Shown here in pieces: positions 16,844 through 25,410 of a stretch of DNA of 41,295 bases. Position 1 is the stretch's first letter. Each line of letters begins with the position of its first letter. The translations under genes and the position numbers were made by a program. Under the pieces are notes generated by a model that did no database searches, was not told where the DNA came from, and saw nothing but the letters and a program-made list of their open reading frames with translations. This DNA is from an uncultured Duodenibacillus sp. (GTDB taxonomy: Bacteria; Pseudomonadota; Gammaproteobacteria; Burkholderiales; Burkholderiaceae_F), in the NCBI GenBank assembly GCA_944388865.1, contig CALXKM010000037.1:1-41295 (forward strand). Direction: 5' to 3'.

Positions 16844-16883
16844 GCGCCGCGAGCACTCAGCACTGAGAGCGCGGCGCTTTTTT
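16844..16883 (+). terminator. Strong intrinsic terminator after surA
   Basis: GCGCCGCG (16844-16851) pairs with CGCGGCGC (16870-16877), with an inner CTCAG/CTGAG stem and six T at 16878-16883. It lies only 27 nt before the pdxA start codon, which makes it a boundary or attenuator within lptD-surA-pdxA-rsmA. Confidence 0.85.
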
Positions 16884-16910
16884 CTACTTGCGCATATTTA
16901 CCGAACGAGC

Positions 16911-17891
16911 ATGTCTGCACTTTTTGCACCAATTGCCATTACGATGGGCGAGCCCGCAGGCATCGGTCCCGAAATCGTTCTCAAGGCTGCCCGCAGGCTT
17001 GCCTGCGACGGATGCCGTTACGAAATCATCGGTCCGGCTTCGCTGCTGGAGCAAACTGCACGCACCTTGGGGCTGCCGCAGCATCTGCCTGAAAACTTTT
17101 CCGTATGCAACATTGAGCTTGCCGCGCCGGTTGTTCCCGGCAAGCTTGACGTACGCAACGCTGCCTGCGTCATCGAAATACTCAAAAGCGCCGCGCTCGG
17201 CGCGCTAAACGGACGCTACGGCGCGGTCGTCACCGGCCCAGTGCAAAAAAGCATCATCAGTGAAGCCGGTCTTGAATTCACTGGACACACGGAATTTTTT
17301 GCCGACATCTCCGGCGTCAAGCGCGTCGTGATGATGCTCATGTCTGGCGCAGGCCCCGAAGCTCTTCGCGTAGCACTTGCCACCACCCATCTGCCGCTTC
17401 GGGACGTCCCGCGCGCCATCACGGCGCAGCTGCTCGATGAGATACTCGACATCACTCACGACGGGCTTGTGAAAATGACCGGTTCGGCGCACCCACGCAT
17501 AGCAGTCACGGGACTTAATCCTCACGCTGGAGAATCCGGACACATGGGCACAGAGGAAATCGAGATCATTTCGCCCGCCATCCAAAGAGCCCGTACCCGT
17601 TCGATTTACTGCGAAGGCCCGTGGCCGGCTGACGCCGTGTTCGTTAAAAGCCGTGCAGCCAACTTTGATGCCATACTGTGCATGTACCATGATCAAGGGT
17701 TGCCCGCCTTAAAGCGCGAAGGCTTCGGACACGGCATCAACGTCACGCTCGGACTGCCCTGGATTCGTACTTCGGTCGATCATGGAACCGCGCTTGACAT
17801 TGCAGGCAAGGGGGTTGCTGATGAAGGAAGCCTCTTGAGCGCCATTGATCTAGCCCGGCAGATGCGTGCGCACGCTGCCGAAGCACACTGA
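16911..17891 (+). CDS. pdxA: 4-hydroxythreonine-4-phosphate dehydrogenase PdxA
   Basis: A 326-residue NAD-dependent, metal-requiring dehydrogenase of the DXP-dependent pyridoxal phosphate pathway. It oxidises 4-phosphohydroxy-L-threonine to the aminoketone used by PdxJ. Family motifs are ITMGEPAGIGPEI near the N-terminus, TGPVQKSIISEAG, FTGHTEFFAD (metal-binding His), GLNPHAGE and MYHDQGLPALK. The ATG at 16911 matches the family N-terminus; an upstream in-frame ATG would run back through the terminator. It lies between surA and rsmA, a common arrangement, with 24 nt before rsmA. The terminator just upstream implies its own promoter or read-through. Confidence 0.95.
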   Translation: MSALFAPIAITMGEPAGIGPEIVLKAARRLACDGCRYEIIGPASLLEQTARTLGLPQHLPENFSVCNIELAAPVVPGKLDVRNAACVIEILKSAALGALNGRYGAVVTGPVQKSIISEAGLEFTGHTEFFADISGVKRVVMMLMSGAGPEALRVALATTHLPLRDVPRAITAQLLDEILDITHDGLVKMTGSAHPRIAVTGLNPHAGESGHMGTEEIEIISPAIQRARTRSIYCEGPWPADAVFVKSRAANFDAILCMYHDQGLPALKREGFGHGINVTLGLPWIRTSVDHGTALDIAGKGVADEGSLLSAIDLARQMRAHAAEAH

Positions 17892-17915
17892 TATTTTTCT
17901 CAAAAACGGATACTT

Positions 17916-18746
17916 ATGCAGCAAGGTCTACAAGGACACAAGGCAAGAAAACGCTTTGGGCAGAATTTTTTGCACGACGTGCACTGGATCGGACGAATCG
18001 CCAAAGCCGTTGCAGCCCACCCCGGCGACAGCATCATCGAAATTGGTCCCGGCCAAGCAGCGCTCACTCGCGAACTCATTGCCGGTGCCGGGCACGTGCG
18101 AGCCGTTGAAATTGACCGAGATCTCGCAGCTTGGCTCAAAGAACAGTTTGCTGCCGAAGAGCTCACGCTCATTGAAGCCGATGCTCTGACGCTCGATTGG
18201 AAGAGCCTTGCCGAGCAAGCCGGCACGCTTCGCATTGTTGGCAACCTACCCTACAACATTTCCTCGCCTTTGCTGTTTGCCTTGATGCGAGCAGCCGATC
18301 ACGTCCGTGATCAGCACTTCATGCTGCAGCGCGAGGTAGTCGACCGGATGGTCGCCGCCCCGGGCGGCAAGACGTATGGACGACTTTCGGTCATGCTTCA
18401 ATGGCGCTATCGCATGGTGAAGCTTTTTGACGTGCCTCCCGGAGCATTCAATCCGCCGCCCAAGGTAGTGAGCTCGGTGGTGCGCATGACGCCCAAAGAT
18501 CCTTCTCAAGTGCCTGCTGTTGACTTTGATCTATTTTCGTCAGTTGTTGCCAATGCCTTCAGTCAAAGACGAAAAACGCTTCGCAATGCGCTCTCCGTAC
18601 TGATGAATGCCGATGATATTGCGGCTGCCGACGTTGATCCTCAAGCTCGCGCTGAGACACTTGACCTCGAAGCCTTCGTGCGACTGGCACGCAAAGCGGC
18701 AGAGCTCGGCGTCAAGCCGATCATTCCTGGATCGGTTGTCGATTAA
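17916..18746 (+). CDS. rsmA: 16S rRNA dimethyladenosine transferase RsmA (KsgA)
   Basis: A 276-residue SAM-dependent methyltransferase. It dimethylates the two adjacent adenosines near the 3' end of 16S rRNA (A1518 and A1519 in E. coli), and its loss gives kasugamycin resistance. The N-terminal KRFGQNFL motif (12-19) is a family hallmark. The SAM-binding loop is IEIGPGQAALT (41-51), and the catalytic NLPYNIS begins at residue 110. The C-terminal FSQRRKTLRNAL helix is also conserved. It is the last gene of the run, facing tRNA-Phe. Confidence 0.96.
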   Translation: MQQGLQGHKARKRFGQNFLHDVHWIGRIAKAVAAHPGDSIIEIGPGQAALTRELIAGAGHVRAVEIDRDLAAWLKEQFAAEELTLIEADALTLDWKSLAEQAGTLRIVGNLPYNISSPLLFALMRAADHVRDQHFMLQREVVDRMVAAPGGKTYGRLSVMLQWRYRMVKLFDVPPGAFNPPPKVVSSVVRMTPKDPSQVPAVDFDLFSSVVANAFSQRRKTLRNALSVLMNADDIAAADVDPQARAETLDLEAFVRLARKAAELGVKPIIPGSVVD

Positions 18747-18769
18747 GAACGAATCTTCACCGAGTGCTT

Positions 18770-18799
18770 TTGCAAGGCCGTCTCAGCACGGTCTTGCAA
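18770..18799 (+). terminator. 12-bp hairpin downstream of rsmA
   Basis: TTGCAAGGCCGT (18770-18781) pairs with ACGGTCTTGCAA (18788-18799), with one G-T pair and a 6-nt loop. No T tract follows, so it may stabilise the 3' end or act with Rho rather than as a classical terminator. Confidence 0.45.
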
Positions 18800-18822
18800 G
18801 CTGCTTCAAATCTGACAGGCAC

Positions 18823-18844
18823 AAAAAAACCACCCGAAGGTGGT
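18823..18844 (-). terminator. Intrinsic terminator of tRNA-Phe
   Basis: On the minus strand ACCACC-TTCG-GGTGGT forms a tight hairpin with a stable TTCG tetraloop, directly followed by seven T. It ends 9 nt beyond the tRNA CCA end. Confidence 0.9.
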
Positions 18845-18853
18845 CGTTTTGTG

Positions 18854-18929
<76 letters not shown>

Positions 18930-18944
18930 ACGCGAGAGATCGGA

Positions 18945-18973
18945 ACTATACCAGCACATTTTTTGTTTTGCAA
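18945..18973 (-). promoter_or_regulatory. Promoter of tRNA-Phe
   Basis: On the minus strand a -35 TTGCAA (18968-18973) and a -10 TATAGT (18945-18950) are separated by exactly 17 bp. Initiation would fall about 8-10 nt before the mature tRNA 5' end at 18929. Confidence 0.75.
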
Positions 18974-19003
18974 GCCCCTTGTCCAACTTTTTTTCGCCTT
19001 AAG

Positions 19004-19031
19004 TTTTTCAAAACCTTTCCGTTCTTATAAT
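19004..19031 (+). promoter_or_regulatory. Probable hemA promoter
   Basis: A consensus -10 TATAAT lies at 19026-19031. The -35 is poor (TTTTTC at 19004-19009, 16 bp away). Initiation here would leave about 100 nt of leader before the hemA ATG at 19137. It lies back to back with the tRNA-Phe promoter. Confidence 0.5.
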
Positions 19032-19136
19032 CCGCTATTCGCACCATCAACCTTTACAAGCCCTTTTTGCGGCCTGCGCATTGATCGCAGCTTTGTTCTG
19101 CCCGCTTTGCCGCATCCGGAAGGATTCTTAACTTTT

Positions 19137-20426
19137 ATGCAGCTGCTTTGTCTTGGCCTCAATCACACGACCGCGCCCTTGTCCGTGCGCGAACGCGTTG
19201 CTTTCGGAGCTGAAGAAATCGAAAGCGCGATTGCCCTGATCAAGGAACGTCTGGCTGCGGCCGACCACGGTGGTCTGACCGAAGCGATGATCCTGTCGAC
19301 GTGCAACCGTACCGAGTTCTATTGCGCCGTCAGCAACCCTGAGATTGCCGGCGAGGAGTTGAGCAAGCTCATCGAAGAAATGAAATCCGTCGGCGCCTCG
19401 CAATTTGAGCCGCACACTTACCGCTATGTGCAAAGCGAGGCCGCCCGCCATATCTATCGCGTGGTCTCGGGCATTGATTCGATGGTTCTAGGCGAAACGC
19501 AGATCGTCGGTCAGTTCAAAAAGGCAGTTCAAATGGCTCGCGAGGCCAAAGGGCTTGGCTTGATGCTCAACCACCTATTTCAGGATGCCTTCACGGTGGC
19601 CAAGGAGGTGCGCTCGACAACGGCCATCGGCTCAAGTTCCGTGAGTCTTGCCGCCGCCGCAGTGCGCTTGTCGACAAAGCTTTTCGGACGATTGACATCC
19701 TCAAACATCCTCTTTGTCGGCGCCGGCGAAATGATTGAGCTTTGCGCAGCGCACTTCAGCGCCCAGTCGCCCAAATCAATCACTGTTGCCAACCGCTCCA
19801 TCGACCGCGGACAGAATCTTGCGGCACGCTACAACGGCCGCGCCATTCGCCTTCAGGATCTTCCCGAGCAGATTGCCGACTATGACATCATCGTGAGCTG
19901 TACGGCCTCCGCCCTGCCCATCATCGGACTGGGCATGATTGAGCGTGCCATCAAAGAACGCCGCCATCGTCCGATGTGCATCGTCGATCTTGCCGTGCCG
20001 CGCGACGTGGAAGCAGAAGTCTCACGCCTTGACGATGTTTACGTTTACTCCATGGATGAGCTCGGCGCCGTCGTGCAGTCCGGCCGTGAAAGCCGTCAGG
20101 CGGCCGTCATCGAGGCCGAGAGCATCATCACCATGCGCGTGCAGGCCTTTGAAGCCTGGCTGGCCATGCGCGCTGCAGTGCCTGCCATTTCTCGCATTCG
20201 CTCGAGAGCCGAGCGCATGCGCCTTGACCTAGTCAACATGGCTGCGCATCAGATTGAAAAGGGCGCCGACGCCAAAGAGGTGCTCGATCAGCTCACGCGC
20301 ACCCTCACGCACAAACTCATTCATGATCCGACGGTGCTGCTGCGCGACGCCGAAGGCCTCACACAGCAAGAACGCGAGCACATGACGACCATCGTCGGTC
20401 ACTTCTACGAAAGCCGCGGCTATTAG
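19137..20426 (+). CDS. hemA: Glutamyl-tRNA reductase HemA
   Basis: A 429-residue NADPH-dependent enzyme that reduces glutamyl-tRNA(Glu) to glutamate-1-semialdehyde, the first step of C5-pathway haem synthesis. The N-terminal catalytic domain begins MQLLCLGLNHTTAPLSVRER and carries the nucleophilic cysteine Cys56 in LSTCNRTEFYC. The NADPH domain starts around ILFVGAGEMIELCA. The C-terminal helical dimerisation domain ends the protein. The ATG at 19137 matches the family N-terminus; AAGGA lies about 12 nt upstream. It is followed by its own terminator rather than running directly into prfA. Confidence 0.96.
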   Translation: MQLLCLGLNHTTAPLSVRERVAFGAEEIESAIALIKERLAAADHGGLTEAMILSTCNRTEFYCAVSNPEIAGEELSKLIEEMKSVGASQFEPHTYRYVQSEAARHIYRVVSGIDSMVLGETQIVGQFKKAVQMAREAKGLGLMLNHLFQDAFTVAKEVRSTTAIGSSSVSLAAAAVRLSTKLFGRLTSSNILFVGAGEMIELCAAHFSAQSPKSITVANRSIDRGQNLAARYNGRAIRLQDLPEQIADYDIIVSCTASALPIIGLGMIERAIKERRHRPMCIVDLAVPRDVEAEVSRLDDVYVYSMDELGAVVQSGRESRQAAVIEAESIITMRVQAFEAWLAMRAAVPAISRIRSRAERMRLDLVNMAAHQIEKGADAKEVLDQLTRTLTHKLIHDPTVLLRDAEGLTQQEREHMTTIVGHFYESRGY

Positions 20427-20453
20427 CCTGCGGGCAGCGAACATGTCCTTTTG

Positions 20454-20490
20454 CGCTTGGGCAGCCCGATTGACTGCGCGAGCGTTTTTT
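20454..20490 (+). terminator. Intrinsic terminator after hemA
   Basis: CGCTTG (20454-20459) and GCAG (20461-20464) pair with CTGC (20474-20477) and CGAGCG (20479-20484), interrupted by one G-G mismatch. Six T follow at 20485-20490. It separates hemA from prfA-prmC, which many bacteria place in one operon. Confidence 0.65.
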
Positions 20491-20592
20491 GCACATTGAT
20501 CGCCGCCTGCGGCTAAACTTCGCAGCGCCATGCCCGCAGTCGGCAGCTTTTGCCGCTTTTGCGGACCCAACATCTGATCTGAATTTTTTGTT

Positions 20593-21669
20593 ATGAAAGA
20601 AAGCATTCGAGCCAAGCTCATGGGGCTTTGCCGCCGCCTCGAAGAAATTGACGTCACGCTGGCCGCGCCGGACGCGGCCGACGACATGAATCGTTTTCGC
20701 GAACTATCGCGCGAGCGCGCCGAAATTGAGCCCGTGACAATCAAGATGCGCGAGTACACCAAAACCGAAAGCGACATGGCCGATGCGCAGGAAATGCTTC
20801 GCGATCCTGAAATGGCTGATTTCGCCGCAGAAGAAATCAAGACCGGCAAGGCCCGTCTTGAAGAACTCGAGCACGATCTGGAAGTTTTGCTGCTGCCTCG
20901 CGACCCCAACGATTCGCGCAATATCTTTCTGGAAATCCGTGCAGGCACGGGCGGAGAAGAGTCCGCACTCTTTTCAGGCGACTTGCTTCGCATGTACATG
21001 CGCTATGCTGAACGTCAGGGCTGGAAGGTCGAGATCGTCAGTAAAAATGAATCCGACCTTGGAGGCTATCGCGAAGTCATCTGCCGCATCATCGGCGAAG
21101 GAGCCTATTCGCGCCTGAAGTTTGAGTCCGGAGGCCATCGTGTGCAGCGCGTGCCTGAAACGGAAGCCGCAGGGCGCATCCACACTTCGGCCTGCACCGT
21201 TGCCGTCATGCCAGAGCTCGACGAAGTTGAAGCCGTCAAAATCAACCCCGCCGATCTGCGCATTGATGTCTACCGCGCTTCAGGCGCGGGCGGCCAGCAC
21301 GTGCAGAAAACCGACTCGGCCGTGCGCATCACCCACCTGCCCACGGGACTCGTCGTGGAGTGTCAGGACGAACGCAGCCAGCGTCAAAACAAGGAACGCG
21401 CCATGGCCGTGCTCGCCTCTCGCCTTTACGCTGCAGAAGTTGAAAAGCAGCGTGCTCAGGAAGCAAGCACCCGCAAGAGCCTCATCGGCAGCGGCGACCG
21501 AAGCGAGCGCATCCGCACCTACAACTACCCGCAAGGCCGCGTCACCGACCATCGCATCAATCTGACGCTCTATAAGCTTGATTCGATCATGGACGGCGAT
21601 CTTGAAGAAATCATCACAGCACTCACCAACGAACATCAGGCTGAACTGCTTGCGGCCATGGGTGAATAA
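20593..21669 (+). CDS. prfA: Peptide chain release factor 1
   Basis: A 358-residue RF1 that reads UAA and UAG stop codons. The codon-recognition tripeptide PET (188-190, in [15 protein letters not shown]) fits the RF1-type P-x-T motif. The catalytic GGQ is at 233-235 in [15 protein letters not shown]; its glutamine is the methylation target of PrmC, encoded 3 nt downstream. Length is close to the usual 360. No strong Shine-Dalgarno sequence precedes the ATG. The adjacent substrate-methylase pairing is the usual one. Confidence 0.97.
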   Translation: MKESIRAKLMGLCRRLEEIDVTLAAPDAADDMNRFRELSRERAEIEPVTIKMREYTKTESDMADAQEMLRDPEMADFAAEEIKTGKARLEELEHDLEVLLLPRDPNDSRNIFLEIRAGTGGEESALFSGDLLRMYMRYAERQGWKVEIVSKNESDLGGYREVICRIIGEGAYSRLKFESGGHRVQRVPETEAAGRIHTSACTVAVMPELDEVEAVKINPADLRIDVYRASGAGGQHVQKTDSAVRITHLPTGLVVECQDERSQRQNKERAMAVLASRLYAAEVEKQRAQEASTRKSLIGSGDRSERIRTYNYPQGRVTDHRINLTLYKLDSIMDGDLEEIITALTNEHQAELLAAMGE

Positions 21670-21672
21670 ATC

Positions 21673-22488
21673 GTGAGCACGGTCTCGGAGCTTTTAGCGG
21701 CCGCTGCCGACCGCATTTGTCGCAGCGATGCGCGCATTGTTCTCGCGCACTTTATGCAGACAACGCGCGAGCAGCTCATCATGCACCCTGAAGCCGAGAC
21801 TTCGACGCAAACACAGACCGCATTTTTTGAAGCCGTCGACAAAATCTCACGCGGCTGTCCCGTGGCCTACATCACGGGCGTGCGCGAATTCTGGTGCCGC
21901 CCGTTTGCCGTCACGCCTGCCGTGCTCGTGCCCCGGCCCGATACCGAAACGCTCATCGAACAAGCCCTTGATGTCGTCGACAAGAACAACGTGCGCACGT
22001 GCATTGATCTTGGCACGGGCAGCGGAATCATCGCCGTAACCCTTGCGCTTGAAGCTGCAGAGCTCGAAGTCTCTGCAACCGATGTAAGCCGCGACGCGCT
22101 TGAAGTTGCTCGAAGCAATGCCGCTCGCCTTGGCGCGAAGGTTGAATTTATTCTCAGCAATTGGTTTGATGCGCTTGGCGGACGAAAATTTGATCTCATC
22201 GTCTCCAATCCGCCCTACATTGATCCTAAAGACGAACACCTGAAAAATCTCGCATTTGAACCCGCTTCAGCGCTCACCGACGGCATCGATGGGCTCGAGG
22301 ACCTGCGGTGCATCATCAAAACCGCCCCCGCACATCTGTCATGCGGCGGAACGCTCATGCTCGAGCACGGCTACGATCAGGGTGCGGTCGTACGCGAGCT
22401 TCTTGCCGCAGCCGGCTTTAGTGATGTGCGTACCGTCTGCGATCTGGGCGGCAACGAACGCGTCAGCTGCGGACGTCTTTCTTGCTGA
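21673..22488 (+). CDS. prmC: Release factor glutamine methyltransferase PrmC (HemK)
   Basis: A 271-residue SAM-dependent N5-glutamine methyltransferase that modifies the GGQ motif of RF1 and RF2. A helical N-terminal domain (about 1-80) recognises the factor. The SAM-binding loop is IDLGTGSGIIAV (111-122) and the catalytic NPPY is at 179-182 in VSNPPYID. The start is a GTG at 21673, three nt after the prfA stop, so it is almost certainly coupled to prfA. Confidence 0.95.
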   Translation: MSTVSELLAAAADRICRSDARIVLAHFMQTTREQLIMHPEAETSTQTQTAFFEAVDKISRGCPVAYITGVREFWCRPFAVTPAVLVPRPDTETLIEQALDVVDKNNVRTCIDLGTGSGIIAVTLALEAAELEVSATDVSRDALEVARSNAARLGAKVEFILSNWFDALGGRKFDLIVSNPPYIDPKDEHLKNLAFEPASALTDGIDGLEDLRCIIKTAPAHLSCGGTLMLEHGYDQGAVVRELLAAAGFSDVRTVCDLGGNERVSCGRLSC

Positions 22489-22622
22489 CAAAATCTCCTC
22501 CGATCGAACGATTCTGAGCGGATCCAGCCTGAGCTAAACTCAGAAAGCCCGCCAGCGCATGCGGCATTTGCCGACATCAGCAAATTCCCGGCGCTAGCGA
22601 ACCATTTGGGAGGATTTTTTTC

Positions 22623-23267
22623 ATGGACGCTCTGCAGATAGCTCGAACCCGTTACACGACCAAGCACTACGACCCAGCAAAGCGGGTTTCCGACGAAGAC
22701 TTTGAGGCGCTTCTCGAAATCCTGCGTCTGTCGCCATCTTCGGTCAACTCTCACCCCTGGGAATTTTTCATTGCCCGCACGCCTGAAGCCCGCAGCAAGA
22801 TCATGCCCGCCATTCTCGACTTCAATCGCGAGCGCGTAAAGAACGCCAGCCACATCGTTGTGTTTGCCGTTCATGAAAAGCTCGATGAGCAGTACCTGCA
22901 GGATCTTCTTGCTCAGGAAGCTGCCGACGGTCGCTACGCAAAAAACGAGGCGCTTCAGGGACAGGACGCAGGACGGCGGCACTTCGTCGGCCTGCACAGC
23001 GTCTCCGAACAAGAACTCCTGAGCTGGGAAATGCGTCAGGCCTACATCGCTCAGGGTTTTGTTCTGTTTGCCGCTGCGAGCATGGGCATTGACTCCACCC
23101 CCATTGAAGGCGCCGACTTCGACTTGCTCGACGAGATCCTCGATTTGCGCTCCAAAGGTCTCAGAAGCTGCTTTGCGGTGAGCTTCGGGTACCGCGCCTG
23201 TGACGACGCCAATGCCTTGCGCCCGAAATCCCGCTGGCCGCGCAAGAGGATCTTTCACGAAATCTAA
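22623..23267 (+). CDS. Nitroreductase family protein (NfsB-like)
   Basis: A 214-residue FMN-dependent NAD(P)H oxidoreductase of the oxygen-insensitive nitroreductase/dihydropteridine reductase type. The N-terminal ARTRYTTKHYDPAKRVSD and LRLSPSSVNSHPWEFF motifs bind FMN phosphate and isoalloxazine and match NfsB-like enzymes. The FGY motif near residue 193 is also typical. GGGAGG precedes the ATG by about 9 nt. The natural substrate is not evident; such enzymes act on quinones, pteridines or nitroaromatics. A 134-nt gap separates it from prmC, so it may have its own promoter. The Nif3-family gene follows after 24 nt. Confidence 0.88.
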   Translation: MDALQIARTRYTTKHYDPAKRVSDEDFEALLEILRLSPSSVNSHPWEFFIARTPEARSKIMPAILDFNRERVKNASHIVVFAVHEKLDEQYLQDLLAQEAADGRYAKNEALQGQDAGRRHFVGLHSVSEQELLSWEMRQAYIAQGFVLFAAASMGIDSTPIEGADFDLLDEILDLRSKGLRSCFAVSFGYRACDDANALRPKSRWPRKRIFHEI

Positions 23268-23291
23268 GGTCAACCAATAGGACTGGCATTC

Positions 23292-24038
23292 ATGCTGCTC
23301 AACACCATCATCAAATCGACAAACGAACTTTTGGTGCCTGAAAAGTTTCACGACTACGCCCCAAACGGGCTGCAGGTCGAAGGCAGGCAGGAAGTGCGGC
23401 GCATCGTCACGGGCGTGAGCGCCTGCCTGGAACTCATTCTCGCCGCGCGCGAACGTTCGGCCGACGCTGTCTTCGTGCACCACGGCTGGTTCTGGAAACG
23501 GGAAGACCCCCGCATTACAGGCGTACGGCGCAAGCGCATTTCAGCGCTTTTGTCAGCCGACATGAGTCTGGTTGCCTATCACCTTCCGCTGGATGATCAT
23601 CCGGAACTAGGCAACAACGCGCTGCTTGGCAGAGAACTCGGCTTTATCGCCGACGGCCGCTTCGGAGAGGACAATCTGGGTTGGATCGGCCAGCCAGAAG
23701 AGGAGCTTCCCGTCAAGTCGCTTGCCGAGCGCATCAAAAAGCACTTAAAGCGCGAGCCGCTTCTCGTTGGCCCTGCCAATAAACGCATCAGGCGCGTTGC
23801 CTGGTGTTCGGGCGCTGCTCAAGACATGATTGAGGCTGCTGCCGAAGCCGGCGCTGACTGCTTCATCTCGGGCGAAATCAGCGAAAGAACCACGCACCTG
23901 GCGCGCGAACTCGATATCGCCTATCTGGCCTGCGGACATCACGCCACAGAACGCTTGGGCATCAAGGCCCTCGGCGAGTGGATCGCCAAAGAGCACGGCG
24001 TTCAGGTCGAATTTATCGATATCGACAACCCCGCCTGA
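23292..24038 (+). CDS. Nif3-like dinuclear metal centre protein (YbgI family)
   Basis: A 248-residue protein of the NIF3/YbgI/DUF34 family, often labelled GTP cyclohydrolase 1 type 2 on thin evidence. Family members form hexameric toroids with two metal ions per subunit. Ligands are visible in FVHHGWFW (about 58-65), in AYHLPLDDHPELGNN and in the C-terminal ACGHHATERLG. Length matches E. coli YbgI. It follows the nitroreductase by 24 nt and faces mscL. The biochemical role of the family is unsettled. Confidence 0.88.
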   Translation: MLLNTIIKSTNELLVPEKFHDYAPNGLQVEGRQEVRRIVTGVSACLELILAARERSADAVFVHHGWFWKREDPRITGVRRKRISALLSADMSLVAYHLPLDDHPELGNNALLGRELGFIADGRFGEDNLGWIGQPEEELPVKSLAERIKKHLKREPLLVGPANKRIRRVAWCSGAAQDMIEAAAEAGADCFISGEISERTTHLARELDIAYLACGHHATERLGIKALGEWIAKEHGVQVEFIDIDNPA

Positions 24039-24072
24039 TGCGCTTTGCTCCGGTCGCCTCAGGCCTATTTGT

Positions 24073-24110
24073 TTGACGGGTCTCAATGCGAGAGCAATGA
24101 GACCCGTCAA
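24073..24110. terminator. Bidirectional hairpin between converging genes
   Basis: TTGACGGGTCTCA (24073-24085) pairs perfectly over 13 bp with TGAGACCCGTCAA (24098-24110). A further TGC/GCA lies inside after an A-A mismatch. Neither side has a good T tract. It sits between the Nif3-family gene and mscL and ends 17 nt from the mscL stop. Confidence 0.6.
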
Positions 24111-24127
24111 GTTGCCGACATCCGTTG

Positions 24128-24622
24128 TTACTGAGCACTGTGCGTGCTTCGCTGAGCCTTGAGCAAATCCCGGATTTCACGCAAAAGCGCCACATCTTCC
24201 GGCACAGGTGCAGGTTCGGCTGCCTTTTGCGCTGCCTTTTGCTCTTCTTCCTTCTTCAACGCTGCCTCAAGCTTGCTGCGGGCCCCTGTGACAACTTTGA
24301 TGAGCCAGAAGATCACAAAGGCAAGCAGCAAAAACTGCACCACAGCTGTCAGAAAAGCACCGTAGCCGAAAACCGTGGCGCCGGCCTTGGTCAGCGCCTC
24401 ATAGGTCATCGGACCTGCGTAGTCGGCAGGCTTTTGCAAAACGACAAAGAGATTTGTGAAATCGGGCCGCCCAACGAAAAAGCCCAATAACGGATTGATG
24501 ATATCCTTGACAAGGCTGTTGACGATGGCTGAAAAAGCCGCGCCGATGATGACGGCCACTGCCAGATCAAGCACATTGCCTCGAGAAATAAAAGCCTGAA
24601 ATTCCTTGATGAAGTTTTTCAT
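24128..24622 (-). CDS. mscL: Large-conductance mechanosensitive channel MscL
   Basis: A 164-residue inner-membrane channel that opens under membrane tension to release solutes during hypo-osmotic shock. The N-terminal amphipathic helix MKNFIKEFQAFISRGNVLDL leads into TM1 (about 16-45, with AVAVIIGAAFSAIVNSLVKD as the pore-lining gate). A periplasmic loop and TM2 (about 85-112) follow. The cytoplasmic tail is about 28 residues longer than in E. coli (136 aa) and is rich in Lys, Glu and Ala. AAGGA lies 8 nt before the ATG. It stands alone, facing the Nif3-family gene and divergent from sspA. Confidence 0.95.
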   Translation of the reverse strand: MKNFIKEFQAFISRGNVLDLAVAVIIGAAFSAIVNSLVKDIINPLLGFFVGRPDFTNLFVVLQKPADYAGPMTYEALTKAGATVFGYGAFLTAVVQFLLLAFVIFWLIKVVTGARSKLEAALKKEEEQKAAQKAAEPAPVPEDVALLREIRDLLKAQRSTHSAQ

Positions 24623-24776
24623 GGGAAAATCCTTTTTCTTTTAATATCAATAGGTTGCCGCCTGTTTTGAGCGAAAAGTTGTTATTTTATTTAAAATGCT
24701 CAGTCTTGGATTCTGCCGTCTGAGCTTTTAGGCACACTCTTCTCAGACGTTTGCTTTTAAAGGGATTTTCGACATC

Positions 24777-25382
24777 ATGATGACCTTGTATTCCGGTACG
24801 ACCTGCCCTTTTTCTCATCGTTGCCGCTTTGTTCTCTATGAGAAGGGCGGCGATTTTGAAATCATTGACGTTGACGTCAACAACAAGCCGCCGGAAATTG
24901 ATGCCTTGAATCCCTACGGCGAAGTGCCGATTCTCATTGAGCGCGATCTGACCCTGTATCAGTCGAACATCATCAACGAGTATATCGACGAACGCTTCCC
25001 GCATCCGCAGCTCATGCCTGCCGATCCGATCATGCGCGCCCGTGCGCGTTTGTTCATCTACACCTTTGAGCGCGAACTGTTCGGCTTTGTGCGTTTCCTT
25101 GAAAAGCGCGACGTCGACGAGCGCCGCAAGGCTCTCGCACGTCAACAGATCCGTGAACAGCTCGTGCAGCTTTCGCCAATTCTCTCCAAGAACAAGTACC
25201 TGATGGGCGACGACTTCACGATGCTCGACATCACGCTTGCTCCGCTTCTGTGGCGTCTGGGCATCTACGGCATTGAACTGCCCAAGACTGCGGCGCCTTT
25301 GCTGAAGTACGCCGAAACGGTCTTCTCCCGCAATTCCTTTATTGATTCCATGACGCCGTCCGAAAAGGTTATGCGTCGTTGA
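24777..25382 (+). CDS. sspA: Stringent starvation protein A
   Basis: A 201-residue GST-fold protein. In E. coli SspA binds RNA polymerase and affects stationary-phase and acid-stress gene expression; it lacks glutathione transferase activity. The thioredoxin-like N-terminal domain begins MMTLYSGTTCPFSHRCRFVL, with NPYGEVPILIERDL at 43-56 holding the cis-Pro. The all-helical domain follows from about 85. The start is one of two adjacent ATGs (24777 or 24780). sspB follows after 28 nt, the conserved proteobacterial pair. Confidence 0.95.
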   Translation: MMTLYSGTTCPFSHRCRFVLYEKGGDFEIIDVDVNNKPPEIDALNPYGEVPILIERDLTLYQSNIINEYIDERFPHPQLMPADPIMRARARLFIYTFERELFGFVRFLEKRDVDERRKALARQQIREQLVQLSPILSKNKYLMGDDFTMLDITLAPLLWRLGIYGIELPKTAAPLLKYAETVFSRNSFIDSMTPSEKVMRR

Positions 25383-25410
25383 TACGTTTTTTGCGCGAAT
25401 GGAATTTGTT

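Noticed and set aside
22377-23483. 368-codon minus-strand frame across prmC, the nitroreductase and the Nif3-family gene
   Set aside because: It spans three real gene segments and their gaps on the opposite strand; a shadow frame.
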